A stretch of DNA of 64,000 bases from Sulfitobacter sp. CW3 (GTDB lineage: Bacteria; Pseudomonadota; Alphaproteobacteria; Rhodobacterales; Rhodobacteraceae), in contig NZ_JAHXRL010000004.1 of NCBI RefSeq assembly GCF_019392245.1, positions 372,001 to 436,000 of the forward strand, given 5' to 3'. The notes below the pieces were generated by a model, which was given only the letters and a program-made list of their open reading frames with translations, had not been told where the DNA came from and did no database searches. Position numbers and translations under genes: made by a program. Below, piece after piece: positions 18,187-27,793 of this stretch. The stretch's first letter is position 1, and every line of letters starts with the position of its first letter.

Positions 18187-18696
18187 ATGCCGCCGCGGCG
18201 TTCCAGTACAAAAGGGTTTAAACGCACAGATAGCCTGCTTTCGGCCAAGATCCGTCAGGCCAGCGAAACCCGTGGATTCGCGCAATCGCGTTTATTGACC
18301 CAATGGGCCGAGATCGTGGGCGAGGATGTCTCGTCGATCTCGAGACCGGTCGAGGTGAGCTATGGGCGCGCTGGTATGGGCGCGACGCTGACTTTGCTTA
18401 CGACAGGGTCGAACGCGCCGATGCTGGAAATGCAAAAGGAACAACTGCGCGCCAAGGTGAACGCGGTCTACGGCTATAACGCGATCGCCCGCGTGCGGGT
18501 CACGCAAACGGCGGCGACAGGATTTGCCGAAGGACAAGTTGCATTCGAGGCAAAGCCCAAAACCCGCAAAGAACAACTGGATGACCCGATCATTCGCCAG
18601 CGCGCGACCGAAGCGGTTGGCGCAATGGGCGACGAAAGCCTGCGCGATGCCCTTGCACGTCTGGGCGAGAACATATTGAACAAGACAAAACGCTGA
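18187..18696 (+). CDS. DUF721 (DciA-like) protein
   Basis: Protein of 169 residues whose N-terminal half belongs to DUF721, the family of DciA, which loads the replicative helicase DnaB where DnaC/DnaI are missing. The domain runs from about residue 15 to 110 (LLTQWAEIVGEDV near 37-50 is its hallmark). The C-terminal 60 residues are charged and likely disordered. I start at the ATG at 18187 after GAAAGAAAG; the open frame extends upstream to 18043 but crosses the mutY promoter. Alphaproteobacterial members differ from the best-studied DciA proteins, so the helicase role is an inference. Confidence 0.82.
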   Translation: MPPRRSSTKGFKRTDSLLSAKIRQASETRGFAQSRLLTQWAEIVGEDVSSISRPVEVSYGRAGMGATLTLLTTGSNAPMLEMQKEQLRAKVNAVYGYNAIARVRVTQTAATGFAEGQVAFEAKPKTRKEQLDDPIIRQRATEAVGAMGDESLRDALARLGENILNKTKR

Positions 18697-18709
18697 CAAA
18701 GGAAATCAG

Positions 18710-19393
18710 ATGAAACGCACTTTCCCTATTCTTGCGGCTGTGGCTGCCGTCGCCGTGGGCGGCTGGTTCGTATTTAGCGGTACAGACGCGACGAACAGTA
18801 CCCAGCTTAACCCCATTGCGGGGGCCGCAAATGCACAGTCAGCAGAAGCAGCCGATGTGGATACATCAACGATTCAGGAAATGAGCCTCGGCAATCCAGA
18901 GTCTGCTGTGCAGATCGTCGAATACGCGTCGTTCACCTGCCCGCATTGTGCCGCTTTCGACCAAGGCGCGTACAAGCAATTGAAGGCTGATTATATCGAT
19001 ACCAATAAAATCGGCTTTACCTACCGCGAAGTATATTTTGACCGTTACGGTTTGTGGGCATCCATGGTGGCGCGTTGCGGTGGTCAGGAAAAATTCCACG
19101 GCATTGCCGATCTGATCTACAAGGGTCAGTCCGAATGGGTCCGCGCGGGTGAACCTGCCGCAATCGTGGAAGAGCTGCGTAAAATTGGCCGCCTTGCAGG
19201 GATCGAAAACGATACGCTCGAGGCCTGTTTGCAGGACGGCGAAAAAGCACAAACGCTGGTCGCCTGGTGGGAAGAGAACCAAAAGACCGACGATATTACC
19301 AGCACGCCAAGCTTTATCATCAACGGCAAAAAATATTCGAACATGCCCTATGCCGAGATGAAGGAAATCATCGACGCAGCCTTGGCTGACTGA
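18710..19393 (+). CDS. DsbA family thiol-disulfide oxidoreductase
   Basis: Periplasmic thioredoxin-fold protein. An N-terminal membrane anchor or signal peptide spans about residues 5-24, followed by a low-complexity linker to residue 55 and the catalytic CPHC at 77-80. The cis-proline loop is in TSTPSFIING near 200, and the ING(K) end fits DsbA/BdbD-type proteins such as the TrbB/Com1 branch. The length is 227. It follows the DUF721 gene after 13 nt and its TGA overlaps the ATG of the CoA-transferase gene by one base, so all three may share a transcript. Confidence 0.92.
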   Translation: MKRTFPILAAVAAVAVGGWFVFSGTDATNSTQLNPIAGAANAQSAEAADVDTSTIQEMSLGNPESAVQIVEYASFTCPHCAAFDQGAYKQLKADYIDTNKIGFTYREVYFDRYGLWASMVARCGGQEKFHGIADLIYKGQSEWVRAGEPAAIVEELRKIGRLAGIENDTLEACLQDGEKAQTLVAWWEENQKTDDITSTPSFIINGKKYSNMPYAEMKEIIDAALAD

Positions 19394-20511
19394 TGGCGGC
19401 CCCACTCGAAGGGCTCAAGGTAATTGAGCTGGCGCGCATTCTGGCAGGCCCTTGGGCCGGTCAGACACTCTCGGATCTTGGCTGCGAAGTCATCAAAGTG
19501 GAAAGCCCTGCGGGCGATGACACCCGGCAGTGGGGTCCTCCCTTTATTGAACGGGGCGATGATAAATCGGCGTCCTATTTTCATTCGGCCAACCGGGGCA
19601 AGGCCTCGGTTGTCGTTGACCTGACCACAGACGAGGGTCAGGCCAAAATGAAAGAGCTTTTGGCCGATGCTGATATTCTGATCGAGAATTTCAAAACCGG
19701 CGGATTGGCAAAATATGGCATGGACTACGCCAGCCTGTCCGAACAATTCCCCAAGCTTATCTATTGTTCGATCACTGGCTTCGGCCAAGACGGCCCCTAT
19801 GCGCATCGCGCGGGCTATGACTTTATCATCCAGGGGATGTCCGGCCTGATGTCGATCACCGGAGAAGCGGACGGCCAGCCCCAAAAACACGGCATGGCGA
19901 TCACGGATATTTTCACGGGTATCTACGCGACGACCGCGATCCTTGCCGCCGTTCATCAGCGCAGCCAAACCGGCGTTGGCCAGCATATCGATATGGCATT
20001 GCTGGACTGCGCTGTGGCCGTCACGGGCAATCAGGCGATGAACTATCTGACCACGGGCAAGGCCCCGCATCGCATGGGCAACGCGCACCCCAACCTGACA
20101 CCCTACGAAGTGTTCGAATCCTCAGATGGTCATCTGATTATCGCGACGGGTAATGATGGTCAGTTCCAACGTCTGTGCCGCATGCTTGGGCTGGATGACA
20201 TGGCCGTCGCCCCGGATTACGCCAAGAATGCCGATCGCGTGGCGAACCGCCCCGAGATGATCCGCCGGTTGAATGATGCGACGCGCCAGCGTACCCGCGA
20301 TGATCTGCTGGCCGCCTGCGAGGAAAAAGGCGTGCCTGCCGGGCCGATCAACGACATGGAGGATATGTTCAACGATCCTCAGGTCATCGCACGTGGCATG
20401 AAAGTCGAACTGGACGGCGTGCCGGGCATCAGATCCCCCTTCGTGTTTTCAGGGGCCGAACTGGCGCTGCATCGCGCGGCACCCAAGCTAGGTGAAGATG
20501 ATATTGGCTAG
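19393..20511 (+). CDS. CaiB/BaiF family (class III) CoA-transferase
   Basis: Transfers CoA between carboxylic acids, as formyl-CoA or carnitine CoA-transferases do. The N-terminal PLEGLKVIELARILAGPWA is the family opening, and the catalytic aspartate should be in HIDMALLDCAV near residue 200. The length of 372 is typical. It overlaps the DsbA-like gene by one base (TGATG), but a functional link is not expected. Substrates cannot be told without neighbours of a degradation pathway. The gene ends 11 bp before the double-hairpin repeat at 20522-20570. Confidence 0.9.
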   Translation: MAAPLEGLKVIELARILAGPWAGQTLSDLGCEVIKVESPAGDDTRQWGPPFIERGDDKSASYFHSANRGKASVVVDLTTDEGQAKMKELLADADILIENFKTGGLAKYGMDYASLSEQFPKLIYCSITGFGQDGPYAHRAGYDFIIQGMSGLMSITGEADGQPQKHGMAITDIFTGIYATTAILAAVHQRSQTGVGQHIDMALLDCAVAVTGNQAMNYLTTGKAPHRMGNAHPNLTPYEVFESSDGHLIIATGNDGQFQRLCRMLGLDDMAVAPDYAKNADRVANRPEMIRRLNDATRQRTRDDLLAACEEKGVPAGPINDMEDMFNDPQVIARGMKVELDGVPGIRSPFVFSGAELALHRAAPKLGEDDIG

Positions 20512-20521
20512 GCCGCGCGGG

Positions 20522-20570
20522 CGTTTTCTTTGAAATAAAACGGGTCGGAATTTTTTGAAAATTCCGGCTC
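20522..20570. repeat. Double-hairpin dispersed repeat, copy A
   Basis: CGTTTTCTTTGAAATAAAACG forms one hairpin in outline (GTTTT / AAAAC), then GGTC and a second hairpin GGAATTTTT / GAAAATTCC, ending GCTC. The element fills the gap between the convergent CoA-transferase and lpxK genes and may end both transcripts. A copy with about 90 percent identity by eye is at 60797-60844. Confidence 0.75.
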
Positions 20571-20571
20571 C

Positions 20572-21564
20572 CTACGTGGGCTTGGGAAGTGCGTTCAAGG
20601 CTTGGATGATGGCGTTATCGTCGGCCATCTTCAACCGCACCGGCAGGGTGATCACCTTCATCCTGAATGCCGCCGGCAGGCGAACGGCGTCTTTTTCCGT
20701 GGTCACCAATTGCGCGCCCCTAACAGCGGCATCTGCTTCCAAGCGTGTCATCAGCGCGCGTGTCAGCGGCTGGTGATCATCCAGTGCCTCGGCGTGGACA
20801 ATGTCAGCACCAAGCGCGCGCAGGGTGGCAAAAAACTTCTCCGGGTGGCCAATTCCGGCAAAGGCCAACGCCCGTGTATCAGACCAGTCCATGCCGGTTT
20901 GCAACGGCGCGAGTTCCGCCTGCACATGCGGCAGACCGGCGGGAAGCGGGGTGCCTTCAAACGTTGCCTGATCCGTTGGCGTACCAATGGAAAGCAGCAC
21001 GTCTGCCCTTGCCAACCCCGTTTGCACAGGTTCGCGCAGGGGGCCGGCTGGCAGGCAAAGCCCGTTGCCAAACCCCTTGGCCGCATCCACCACAACGATG
21101 CTTAGATCCTGCTTTAGTGCCGGATTCTGAAAGCCGTCATCCAGCACAACAACGCTTGCCCCTGCAGCCGCTGCTGCACGGGCCCCTGCAGCGCGGTCCT
21201 GCGAAACCCAGACATCCGCAAAGGCTGCCAGCAGCAGCGGTTCATCCCCGACCTGCGCTGCAGAATGTTTTGACGGATCAACCAAAAGCGGCCCTTTTTC
21301 GGTGCCCCCGTACCCGCGGGAAACCACATGCGGGGTGTGGTAAATATTTCGTAGATGTTCGACCACCGCAATCACGGTCGGGGTCTTGCCCGTGCCACCT
21401 GCATTGATGTTACCAACGCAAACCACAGGAATATCCAGCTGCACGGGCGATCCATTTGCCAGACGCCGCGCCGTGGCTTTGGCGTATAACGCGCCAAGAG
21501 GCTGCAACAGGCGCGCGCGCCAGTCGGGTTTGGGCAGATGCCAAAATGACGGTGCGCGCTTCAT
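20572..21564 (-). CDS. lpxK: Tetraacyldisaccharide 4'-kinase
   Basis: Phosphorylates the 4' position of the lipid A disaccharide at the inner membrane. The N-terminal membrane-associated segment is followed by the P-loop [14 protein letters not shown] (about residues 50-63), and [12 protein letters not shown] near 145 carries the DDGFQ motif that marks LpxK. The length of 330 is normal. The start overlaps the waaA stop by 4 nt. The order pmbA-cysQ-DUF4170-waaA-lpxK is a standing lipid A/Kdo block in Rhodobacteraceae. Confidence 0.95.
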   Translation of the reverse strand: MKRAPSFWHLPKPDWRARLLQPLGALYAKATARRLANGSPVQLDIPVVCVGNINAGGTGKTPTVIAVVEHLRNIYHTPHVVSRGYGGTEKGPLLVDPSKHSAAQVGDEPLLLAAFADVWVSQDRAAGARAAAAAGASVVVLDDGFQNPALKQDLSIVVVDAAKGFGNGLCLPAGPLREPVQTGLARADVLLSIGTPTDQATFEGTPLPAGLPHVQAELAPLQTGMDWSDTRALAFAGIGHPEKFFATLRALGADIVHAEALDDHQPLTRALMTRLEADAAVRGAQLVTTEKDAVRLPAAFRMKVITLPVRLKMADDNAIIQALNALPKPT

Positions 21565-22790
21565 CTGTGGGCCTCTTGCTGGTCAAGGGTTTCTTGGACC
21601 AGATCAATCACCTTGTCCGTCAGGGCCGCGCCCCGGCTGATCACGTCCCATCCTGCGTGGGCCATGACCGCCGCTTGATCCGGCGCGATCAAACGGCTGA
21701 CGGCAGTCCCAAGGGCCGTTGCGTCGTTCACAATCCGGGCTGCCCCTTCCGCTGCAAGACGGGTGTAGGAGGGTAAAAACCGCCGCACCTTTGGACCATA
21801 AAGAACCGCTGATCCAAGGGCTGCGGCCTCGAACGGGTCACAGCCGCCGGGACCGCTGTGTAGGGAGCTGCCCAGAAAAGACACCGGTGCCAGACGATAG
21901 AACAGCCCGATTTCAGCCGGATCATCTGCCAGCATAATTTGCGTCGAGCTGTCCGGGTATCCCTGATCCCCCCACCTGAAAACGCGGAATTCCTGATCGG
22001 TCATGGTCTTGGCAAAACTGTCGGCCTGCCGAGGGTCGGCGGGCATCACAATCAACAGCAACCGGTGGGATAACCGCAACGCCTGACGATGTGCCCTCAG
22101 AACGGTGGAAAGCTCGTCTTCTAGGATCTGATTGGCAAACCAGACGGGCCGCCCGACCAAGGTGGCAGACAGATCCGCCATGTCAGAATCGATGCAAGGA
22201 AGCGCCTGCCCGCCTGGTTGAAGCGCAGAGGTCATTTCGATGTGATCACGCGAAAGGCCGAGACGGACCAGCCGTGTAAAGCCAGCGTCGGACCGCGCGA
22301 AAATAGCCGAGAAATGCGACAGTAAATCGAAGGTAAGATCGCCCATCCATCTGTCGCGGCGCCCGTCAAACCCGCCGCTGTCCGCATCGATCAAAAACAA
22401 TGGACAGTGCCGCTGGGCCGCCGCCAAAATCAGGTTCGGACGCAGTTTTCCCCAGGCCCAGATACATGCATTGGGTTTCCAGTGATCCATGAATGCAGCC
22501 ACGGACGTGGGGTGATCGTCAGGCAGATCGTCAATGATCACATCAGCATGTGTAGATGCCGGGCGTTTGGCTCCGGCATCGTCTTTCGGCAGGGTGATCA
22601 ACACGCGCAGTCCTGAACGGCTGCGACACAGGCGCGTGGCAAGGTCTTGAATGGCCAGCAAGCTGCCGGGTTCGGGCGCGTGGCACCACACCAGTTCATC
22701 CTCCGGGCGTTCGGCCACAGGGGTGAACGGCGATGGGGAACCCCGCCCCGAATAGGCGCGATACGCTGTCAGCCCTAGCGACCGCGCCAT
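21561..22790 (-). CDS. waaA: 3-deoxy-D-manno-octulosonic acid (Kdo) transferase
   Basis: GT-B glycosyltransferase that adds Kdo to the lipid A precursor. The start is the ATG at 22790, giving [16 protein letters not shown], the N-terminus usual for alphaproteobacterial WaaA, and 409 residues; the frame is open further upstream only because it crosses DUF4170. The N-terminal half has [11 protein letters not shown] and the C-terminal half the nucleotide-sugar site near [25 protein letters not shown] (ends given only to locate it), in which [10 protein letters not shown] is the hallmark. It lies between DUF4170 (7 nt gap) and lpxK (4 nt overlap). Confidence 0.92.
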   Translation of the reverse strand: MARSLGLTAYRAYSGRGSPSPFTPVAERPEDELVWCHAPEPGSLLAIQDLATRLCRSRSGLRVLITLPKDDAGAKRPASTHADVIIDDLPDDHPTSVAAFMDHWKPNACIWAWGKLRPNLILAAAQRHCPLFLIDADSGGFDGRRDRWMGDLTFDLLSHFSAIFARSDAGFTRLVRLGLSRDHIEMTSALQPGGQALPCIDSDMADLSATLVGRPVWFANQILEDELSTVLRAHRQALRLSHRLLLIVMPADPRQADSFAKTMTDQEFRVFRWGDQGYPDSSTQIMLADDPAEIGLFYRLAPVSFLGSSLHSGPGGCDPFEAAALGSAVLYGPKVRRFLPSYTRLAAEGAARIVNDATALGTAVSRLIAPDQAAVMAHAGWDVISRGAALTDKVIDLVQETLDQQEAHR

Positions 22791-22797
22791 GTGTGGC

Positions 22798-23040
22798 TTA
22801 ACCCAGTTCTTCGGTCGAGGATGCAGCGGCTTCTTCGTCGCGCAAACGATGCAGATGCGCGATAAAGTACCGCATATGGGCATTATCTACGGTGCGCTGC
22901 GCCTCGTTCTTCCAGGCATCATAGGCGCTGGCGTAATTCGGGAAAATGCCGACCACGTGAATGTCATCTACATTTTTAAACGCTGTTCCGGTTGGCGAAA
23001 CCAGTTCTCCGCCAAAGACGAGGTGTAGGCGTTGGGTCAT
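22798..23040 (-). CDS. DUF4170 domain-containing protein
   Basis: Small soluble protein of 80 residues, found in alphaproteobacteria next to lipid A genes. The conserved core is HLVFGGEL, then VHVVGIFP-like VVGIFPNY and the AYDAWKNEAQRTVDNAHMRY stretch near residues 39-58. It has no signal peptide or membrane helix. It sits between cysQ and waaA with only 7 nt before waaA, which hints at a role in Kdo or lipid A assembly or its control. No biochemical function is known to me. Confidence 0.85.
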   Translation of the reverse strand: MTQRLHLVFGGELVSPTGTAFKNVDDIHVVGIFPNYASAYDAWKNEAQRTVDNAHMRYFIAHLHRLRDEEAAASSTEELG

Positions 23041-23094
23041 AGTGCAGTCCTTTGTTCTCGGATGAATGCCGATGCCGTTATCTAAGGCAATGGG

Positions 23095-23874
23095 TCACGT
23101 CTGGGCAAGGCTAGCAAGCAAATCCGCATGGATCGACGCACCGGCCGCCAATACGCCATTTAGTCGCGGATCAGGGTTGTTAAAACGTAAAGATGCCCCG
23201 GATTTGTCGGTGCAGTGCCCGCCCGCCTCGGTTACGATCAAAGCCCCGGCGGCGATGTCCCATTCCCAGCTTTGGCGCAATGTCACCATGCCATCAAACC
23301 GCCCTTGCCCCACAAGCCCCAGCCGGTAGGCCAATGACGGTCGATGCGCACGTTTAAAGCCGGGATCGCCGGCGATCCAATGCTGCTTTTCCATGACGGG
23401 TTTCGTGGCAAGTATGGTCGCGTTCTCAAGGCCTTTGGTCCCAGACGCGATGATCGTTTGATCGTTCAGCGTGGCACCACCGCCCAATGAGGCGGCATAA
23501 AGCCTATCGAGCATTGGCAGAAACACCACAGCGGCGGTGATTTCGCCGTCCCGCGCGATGGCAAGGGAATGCGACCACGTATCGGCGCCCTCGATAAAGC
23601 TGCGCGTGCCGTCTATCGGGTCCACAATAAAGACGTGGGATTGATCCAGCCGCCCTGCGCCATCTTCGCTTTCCTCGGACAGCCAGCCATAATCGGGGCG
23701 TGCTGCCGTCAGGGTTTCATGCAACATTGCATTCACGGCCAGATCGGCCTCGGTGACCGGGCCGGCATCGCCCGGCTTGTCCCAGCGTTTCGCTGTTTGC
23801 CCCGCAAAGGACGTGGCAATCTGGCCAGCCTTGCGGGCGCAGTCGATCAAAAGGCCAAGATCATGCACCGGCAA
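23095..23874 (-). CDS. cysQ: 3'(2'),5'-bisphosphate nucleotidase / inositol monophosphatase family protein
   Basis: Magnesium-dependent, lithium-sensitive phosphatase; CysQ members hydrolyse adenosine 3',5'-bisphosphate from sulfate assimilation. The metal-binding motifs are in order: GPVTEADLAVN near 38-48, SEESED near 66-71, DPIDGTRSF near 85-93, and WDIAAGALIVTEAGG near 204-218. The length of 259 fits. The C-terminus lies toward DUF4170 (54 nt gap), and its start overlaps the pmbA stop by 14 nt. Substrate choice between PAP and inositol phosphates is not certain from sequence. Confidence 0.85.
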   Translation of the reverse strand: MPVHDLGLLIDCARKAGQIATSFAGQTAKRWDKPGDAGPVTEADLAVNAMLHETLTAARPDYGWLSEESEDGAGRLDQSHVFIVDPIDGTRSFIEGADTWSHSLAIARDGEITAAVVFLPMLDRLYAASLGGGATLNDQTIIASGTKGLENATILATKPVMEKQHWIAGDPGFKRAHRPSLAYRLGLVGQGRFDGMVTLRQSWEWDIAAGALIVTEAGGHCTDKSGASLRFNNPDPRLNGVLAAGASIHADLLASLAQT

Positions 23875-25207
23875 GGGTCATTCCCGGAACCAGAAGCGAC
23901 GGCACAACGCGGCTCAGATGCGTGCGTGCGTCGTTTGCGGGGATAATGCTGCCCAACATGTCGCGCAAATTGCCTGCGATGGTGCATTCGTTGATCGCAT
24001 GGGTGATTTCGCCATTTTCGATCCACAGGCCGGACGCACCGCGCGAATAATCGCCGGTATTCGGGTTGATCGTGGACCCAATCATCGAGGTAACCAGCAA
24101 GCCGGTTCCCATCTGTTTGATCAGGTCGTCCCGTGTCGCATCGCCTTGGGTCAGTTCGATGTTCCACACAGCGGGGCTGGGGTTTGATCCGGGGCCGCGT
24201 GCGGCGTTGCCTGTCGGGGCCATTTCCAGCTTGCGTGCCGTTGCCAGATCAAGCGTCCAGCCTTTTAATGTCCCGTTTTCAACGATGACGCGCCGATTTG
24301 TGGGCAGGCCTTCGCCGTCAAAGGGGCGTGATCCGGATGTGCGGGGGCGATGGGGGTCTTCGATAATCGAAAGGCCGTCAGGCAACACCTGTTCGCCCAT
24401 CGCATCCCGCAGCCACGACGCACCGCGCGAAATTGCCGACCCGCTGACAGCGGCCAGAAGGTGCCCGATCAGTGTCGAGGAAATACGTTCGTCAAACAAA
24501 ACCGGATAGGCACCTGTTGGCGGTTTGCGCGCATCCATCCGTTCTAGTGTGCGTTGCGCGGCCAAGGTGCCGATGTCTTCGGGGCTGCGTAGATCGGCCT
24601 GAAAAATGCGGCTGTCGCCATCATAATCACGTTCCATCGCGGTGCCACTGCCCGCAATCGCGACACAAGACAGCCCCCGATCCGTGCGGGTGTATCCCCC
24701 CTCAAAACCGTTGCTGGCGGCTAGGTACACCTGTTGTTCGCCATAGGCCGCGCTGGCGGATTGTATTTGCGAAATCCCTTTGACGCCTAGACCTGCGGCT
24801 TCGGCCCGCGCTGCGTCATCTTGCAACGTCTGTGGCGATGGTTCGGGGGTCGGGTCGGACAGCTCTAACGCGTCGATGTCCCAGCTTGTGGATAGTTGAT
24901 CAGGATCGGCCAAACCGGAATAGGGGTCTTCTGGCGCTTCTTTCGCCATGGCGACGGCGCGGGTGGCCATTTCCTCGATTGTGCGAGTGGATGTGTCGGA
25001 CGCGGACACATTGGCCGACCGCTTGCCCACGAAAACACGCAGGCCGATGTCTACCCCTTCGGCCCGTTCAGCCTGCTCCAATGCGCCGCCGCGCACGTCG
25101 ACACTAACCGATGTGCCGCGTACGGCCATGGCGTCAGCACTATCGGCACCAGCGTTTTTGGCTGCATGCAAGAGCGCTTTGGTCAGCGCATCAATGGATT
25201 GCGACAT
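23861..25207 (-). CDS. pmbA: TldD/PmbA family metallopeptidase, PmbA-like subunit
   Basis: Member of the TldD/PmbA family, which as a TldD-TldE pair degrades unfolded small peptides and matures microcins. PmbA (TldE) is the subunit without the zinc HEXXH motif, and no such motif is seen here. Family stretches include GVDIGLRVFVGKRSANVS (near 49-66) and, near the C-terminus, GDYSRGASGLWIENGEI with LVTSMIG before it. The length of 448 is normal. It heads the pmbA-cysQ-DUF4170-waaA-lpxK run; tldD is not in the window. Confidence 0.93.
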   Translation of the reverse strand: MSQSIDALTKALLHAAKNAGADSADAMAVRGTSVSVDVRGGALEQAERAEGVDIGLRVFVGKRSANVSASDTSTRTIEEMATRAVAMAKEAPEDPYSGLADPDQLSTSWDIDALELSDPTPEPSPQTLQDDAARAEAAGLGVKGISQIQSASAAYGEQQVYLAASNGFEGGYTRTDRGLSCVAIAGSGTAMERDYDGDSRIFQADLRSPEDIGTLAAQRTLERMDARKPPTGAYPVLFDERISSTLIGHLLAAVSGSAISRGASWLRDAMGEQVLPDGLSIIEDPHRPRTSGSRPFDGEGLPTNRRVIVENGTLKGWTLDLATARKLEMAPTGNAARGPGSNPSPAVWNIELTQGDATRDDLIKQMGTGLLVTSMIGSTINPNTGDYSRGASGLWIENGEITHAINECTIAGNLRDMLGSIIPANDARTHLSRVVPSLLVPGMTLAGA

Positions 25208-25295
25208 TTGGATATTCCTTGAGCTTTCACAGGGTAGCTATCGGCCCCGGTCCCTGTCTGCAAGGGACCGGGCTGCGGGGCAAAGACAGAGCGGC

Positions 25296-26837
25296 CTATT
25301 TAATCCGTTGGCCATTCGCCAGAATTGCGCCGGACCGGGTGAATTCGATTTTGGTTTCAAGCGTGTCATCCCCGTCGCCGGGTATCGCAAACATCGCCAT
25401 CACCATACGCGCGCCCATCGCGGTTTGCGCGGGCAACAACCCGGAATCGACCAGCGTATTCAACAGGGTATTCCCGCCAACCAGTTTGAGGTTAACAGCC
25501 CCTGTGGGTTTCGGCGTGCTATCTTGTGCGGTGGGGCCTGCGTTTTCAAAGGTCGCAGCACCAAAGCCTGTCAGTCGCGCGCCAAGCGCATCAACGATCA
25601 GCGAATTCAGCTTAACGCTTTCCGGTAGGGCGGGCATCTCCATGGTGCCAGCCATTTGGCCTGCATTCTGCATGTCCAGATAATCGGACAGCATCGTCGC
25701 CGTTCCCGTCATATCCAGCGCAACAGAGGCCGGGTCACGCGGCAAGGTGCCTTGGGGATTTAGCATGCCCCAGACCATATCCGACATGGTGAAATCGGTC
25801 AGGTTCAGACCCAAGGCAAAATGTTGCGGTGTGTCTGACTTCATCGCTGGCGCGCTTAGGTTAAAGGAGGCATTTTCCATGGCAAAGGACAGCAGGAACG
25901 GGAATTCCGCCGGCTGCACCGAAACGGTCATGCCTTCGCGGGTGCCAGCATAGCTGATCCCCTCGGCGCTGGTTTCAAAGGTAAGCGTGCCGCTTTCGGC
26001 GGCCATCGCGATGGCCATATTCCCGCTATTTGGGTCTTCAATATCTACGGTCATGGTGCTGTTGCCTGCAGTCATGGTGCCTGCAACGTCCATTCCCGCA
26101 CGCAACAGCCCCGTCATATCGCTGACCTGTGCCAGCGCCAGCGGCAAAAGACCGTTGGACTTAAAGCTGAGGTCGGCCGACGTGCCTTGGGCCATAGCGG
26201 TCGCGGGTTCATTAGGGTTCTTGAATTTCAGGTCATAGATGATGGAACCGATCGTCGCAGTTTGCGCGTAATCGCGCATTGCGCCCAATGTGCTTTCTGT
26301 TCTGCTTTGAACATCCTGCATCGCCATGGTCATCTGGATCGTGTCAGCGTCCAGCGTTTCATCCCCCACTGTCATCTGATCAATGCTCAGCCCGACAGTT
26401 CCGGCGGTATAGATGCTGGTCATATTGGTGGGCGTGCCACTGACTGTCATCGCTTGGCCCGACTGGGTGATGGTCAACGTCATATTGACGGGCTCCGCAT
26501 CCATCGTTGTCGGGGTCGTGGTAAACGAGAAGGGCATCACGGAGGGCAGCAGTACGGCGACACTACCGTCGTCATTCTGTTCAAAGCTGATGCTGCCAAG
26601 GGACAGGGACATTTGCCCCTGTTCGTCCTTGGTGACCGGTTCCAGCCGCAGGTCGCTGACCGTCAGCCTGTTACCTGCCATGCTTTCGTTCGCCGTCAGC
26701 AGGTAGCCCGTGCCCTGCATATGGCTGCGCCAATCCTGCCATACGTCCTTGGGGGTGATATCTGCCGCTACGATCTGCGCCGTCGACAAAAGGGCAAGAG
26801 CTGAACAGCCCAAAATGGTGTGAACTCGGATCATCAT
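25296..26837 (-). CDS. DUF2125 domain-containing exported protein
   Basis: Large exported protein of 513 residues known as DUF2125 in alphaproteobacteria. It opens with a signal peptide (to about residue 25, VAADIT) and continues as a long beta-rich, methionine- and threonine-rich chain with repeated alternating strands, as in lipid-transfer or AsmA-like beta-groove proteins; that likeness is my inference. A single cysteine lies in the signal peptide region (LGCSALALLS) but it does not fit a lipobox well. It stands alone, 88 bp from the pmbA start, on the same strand. Confidence 0.8.
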   Translation of the reverse strand: MMIRVHTILGCSALALLSTAQIVAADITPKDVWQDWRSHMQGTGYLLTANESMAGNRLTVSDLRLEPVTKDEQGQMSLSLGSISFEQNDDGSVAVLLPSVMPFSFTTTPTTMDAEPVNMTLTITQSGQAMTVSGTPTNMTSIYTAGTVGLSIDQMTVGDETLDADTIQMTMAMQDVQSRTESTLGAMRDYAQTATIGSIIYDLKFKNPNEPATAMAQGTSADLSFKSNGLLPLALAQVSDMTGLLRAGMDVAGTMTAGNSTMTVDIEDPNSGNMAIAMAAESGTLTFETSAEGISYAGTREGMTVSVQPAEFPFLLSFAMENASFNLSAPAMKSDTPQHFALGLNLTDFTMSDMVWGMLNPQGTLPRDPASVALDMTGTATMLSDYLDMQNAGQMAGTMEMPALPESVKLNSLIVDALGARLTGFGAATFENAGPTAQDSTPKPTGAVNLKLVGGNTLLNTLVDSGLLPAQTAMGARMVMAMFAIPGDGDDTLETKIEFTRSGAILANGQRIK

Positions 26838-27043
26838 TAAAATTCCTTTGTCGAATGCGTACCGGTGCCGGTTCGTCTACGCCTAATAGATAATTGGCAT
26901 TGGCCACCATACAAGGCAAAGCAGTTTTTGGCCAAGGTTGGGCTTTGGGCTGGTATCGGTTTATGCAGGTGCTAAGTATCGACTAAATACATTTGATTGG
27001 TAAATTTACGAGCCATAAAACGCTGAAACTTGGGAGAATTGAC

Positions 27044-27793
27044 ATGGAAATGACAGGCAAGACAGTGATGATCACGGGCGCAAGCCGCGGTATCGGGGCA
27101 GAAGCTGCACGCAGTTTCGCCAAAGCAGGGGCGAATGTGGTGCTGTTGGCGCGATCCCAAGATGCCATCGCTGATCTGGCAGGCGAGATCGGCCATCAGG
27201 CCATCGCGATCCCCTGCAACGTTGCCCGCTTTGGGGAAATGGCGTCAGCGGTTGATAAAACGATGCAAGAGTTTGGTCGTCTGGATGTGCTGATCAACAA
27301 TGCCGGTGTCATCGATCCGATCACGCATTTGGCAGATTCCGACCCTGACCAATGGGGGCTGGCCATCGATATCAACCTCAAGGGTGTTTATAACGGGATG
27401 CGCGCCGCGTTGCCCGTGATGAAAGACGCCGGTGGCGGGACGATTTTGACCGTAAGTTCCGGTGCCGCGCATAACGCGATCGAGGCATGGAGCGCTTATT
27501 GCGCGTCCAAAGCTGCGGTGAATATGCTGGGCAGATCCGCCCATCTTGAGGAAAGCGCCAATGGCATTCGCGTCATTGGTTTGTCACCCGGCACCGTCGC
27601 CACCCAAATGCAACGCGAGATCAAGGCAAGCGGCATCAATCCGGTCAGTGAACTGGCATGGGAAGACCACATTCCCGCCGATTGGCCTGCCCGCGCGCTG
27701 CTTTGGATGTGCAGCCCCGCAGCAGATCGGTTCTGCGGCGAGGAAATATCCCTGCGTGACGAGAGCCTGCGCAAAGAGATCGGGCTGATATGA
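27044..27793 (+). CDS. Short-chain dehydrogenase/reductase
   Basis: NAD(P)-dependent oxidoreductase of the classical SDR family, 249 residues. The cofactor loop TGASRGIG lies near residues 12-19, NNAG near 86, the catalytic serine in TVSSGAA near 140 and the YxxxK pair in AYCASKA near 152-158. The start is the ATG at 27044 with GGGAG 9 nt before it. Its last codons overlap the enoyl-CoA hydratase-like gene by 4 nt, so the two likely act on the same acyl or hydroxyacyl substrate. Confidence 0.92.
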   Translation: MEMTGKTVMITGASRGIGAEAARSFAKAGANVVLLARSQDAIADLAGEIGHQAIAIPCNVARFGEMASAVDKTMQEFGRLDVLINNAGVIDPITHLADSDPDQWGLAIDINLKGVYNGMRAALPVMKDAGGGTILTVSSGAAHNAIEAWSAYCASKAAVNMLGRSAHLEESANGIRVIGLSPGTVATQMQREIKASGINPVSELAWEDHIPADWPARALLWMCSPAADRFCGEEISLRDESLRKEIGLI

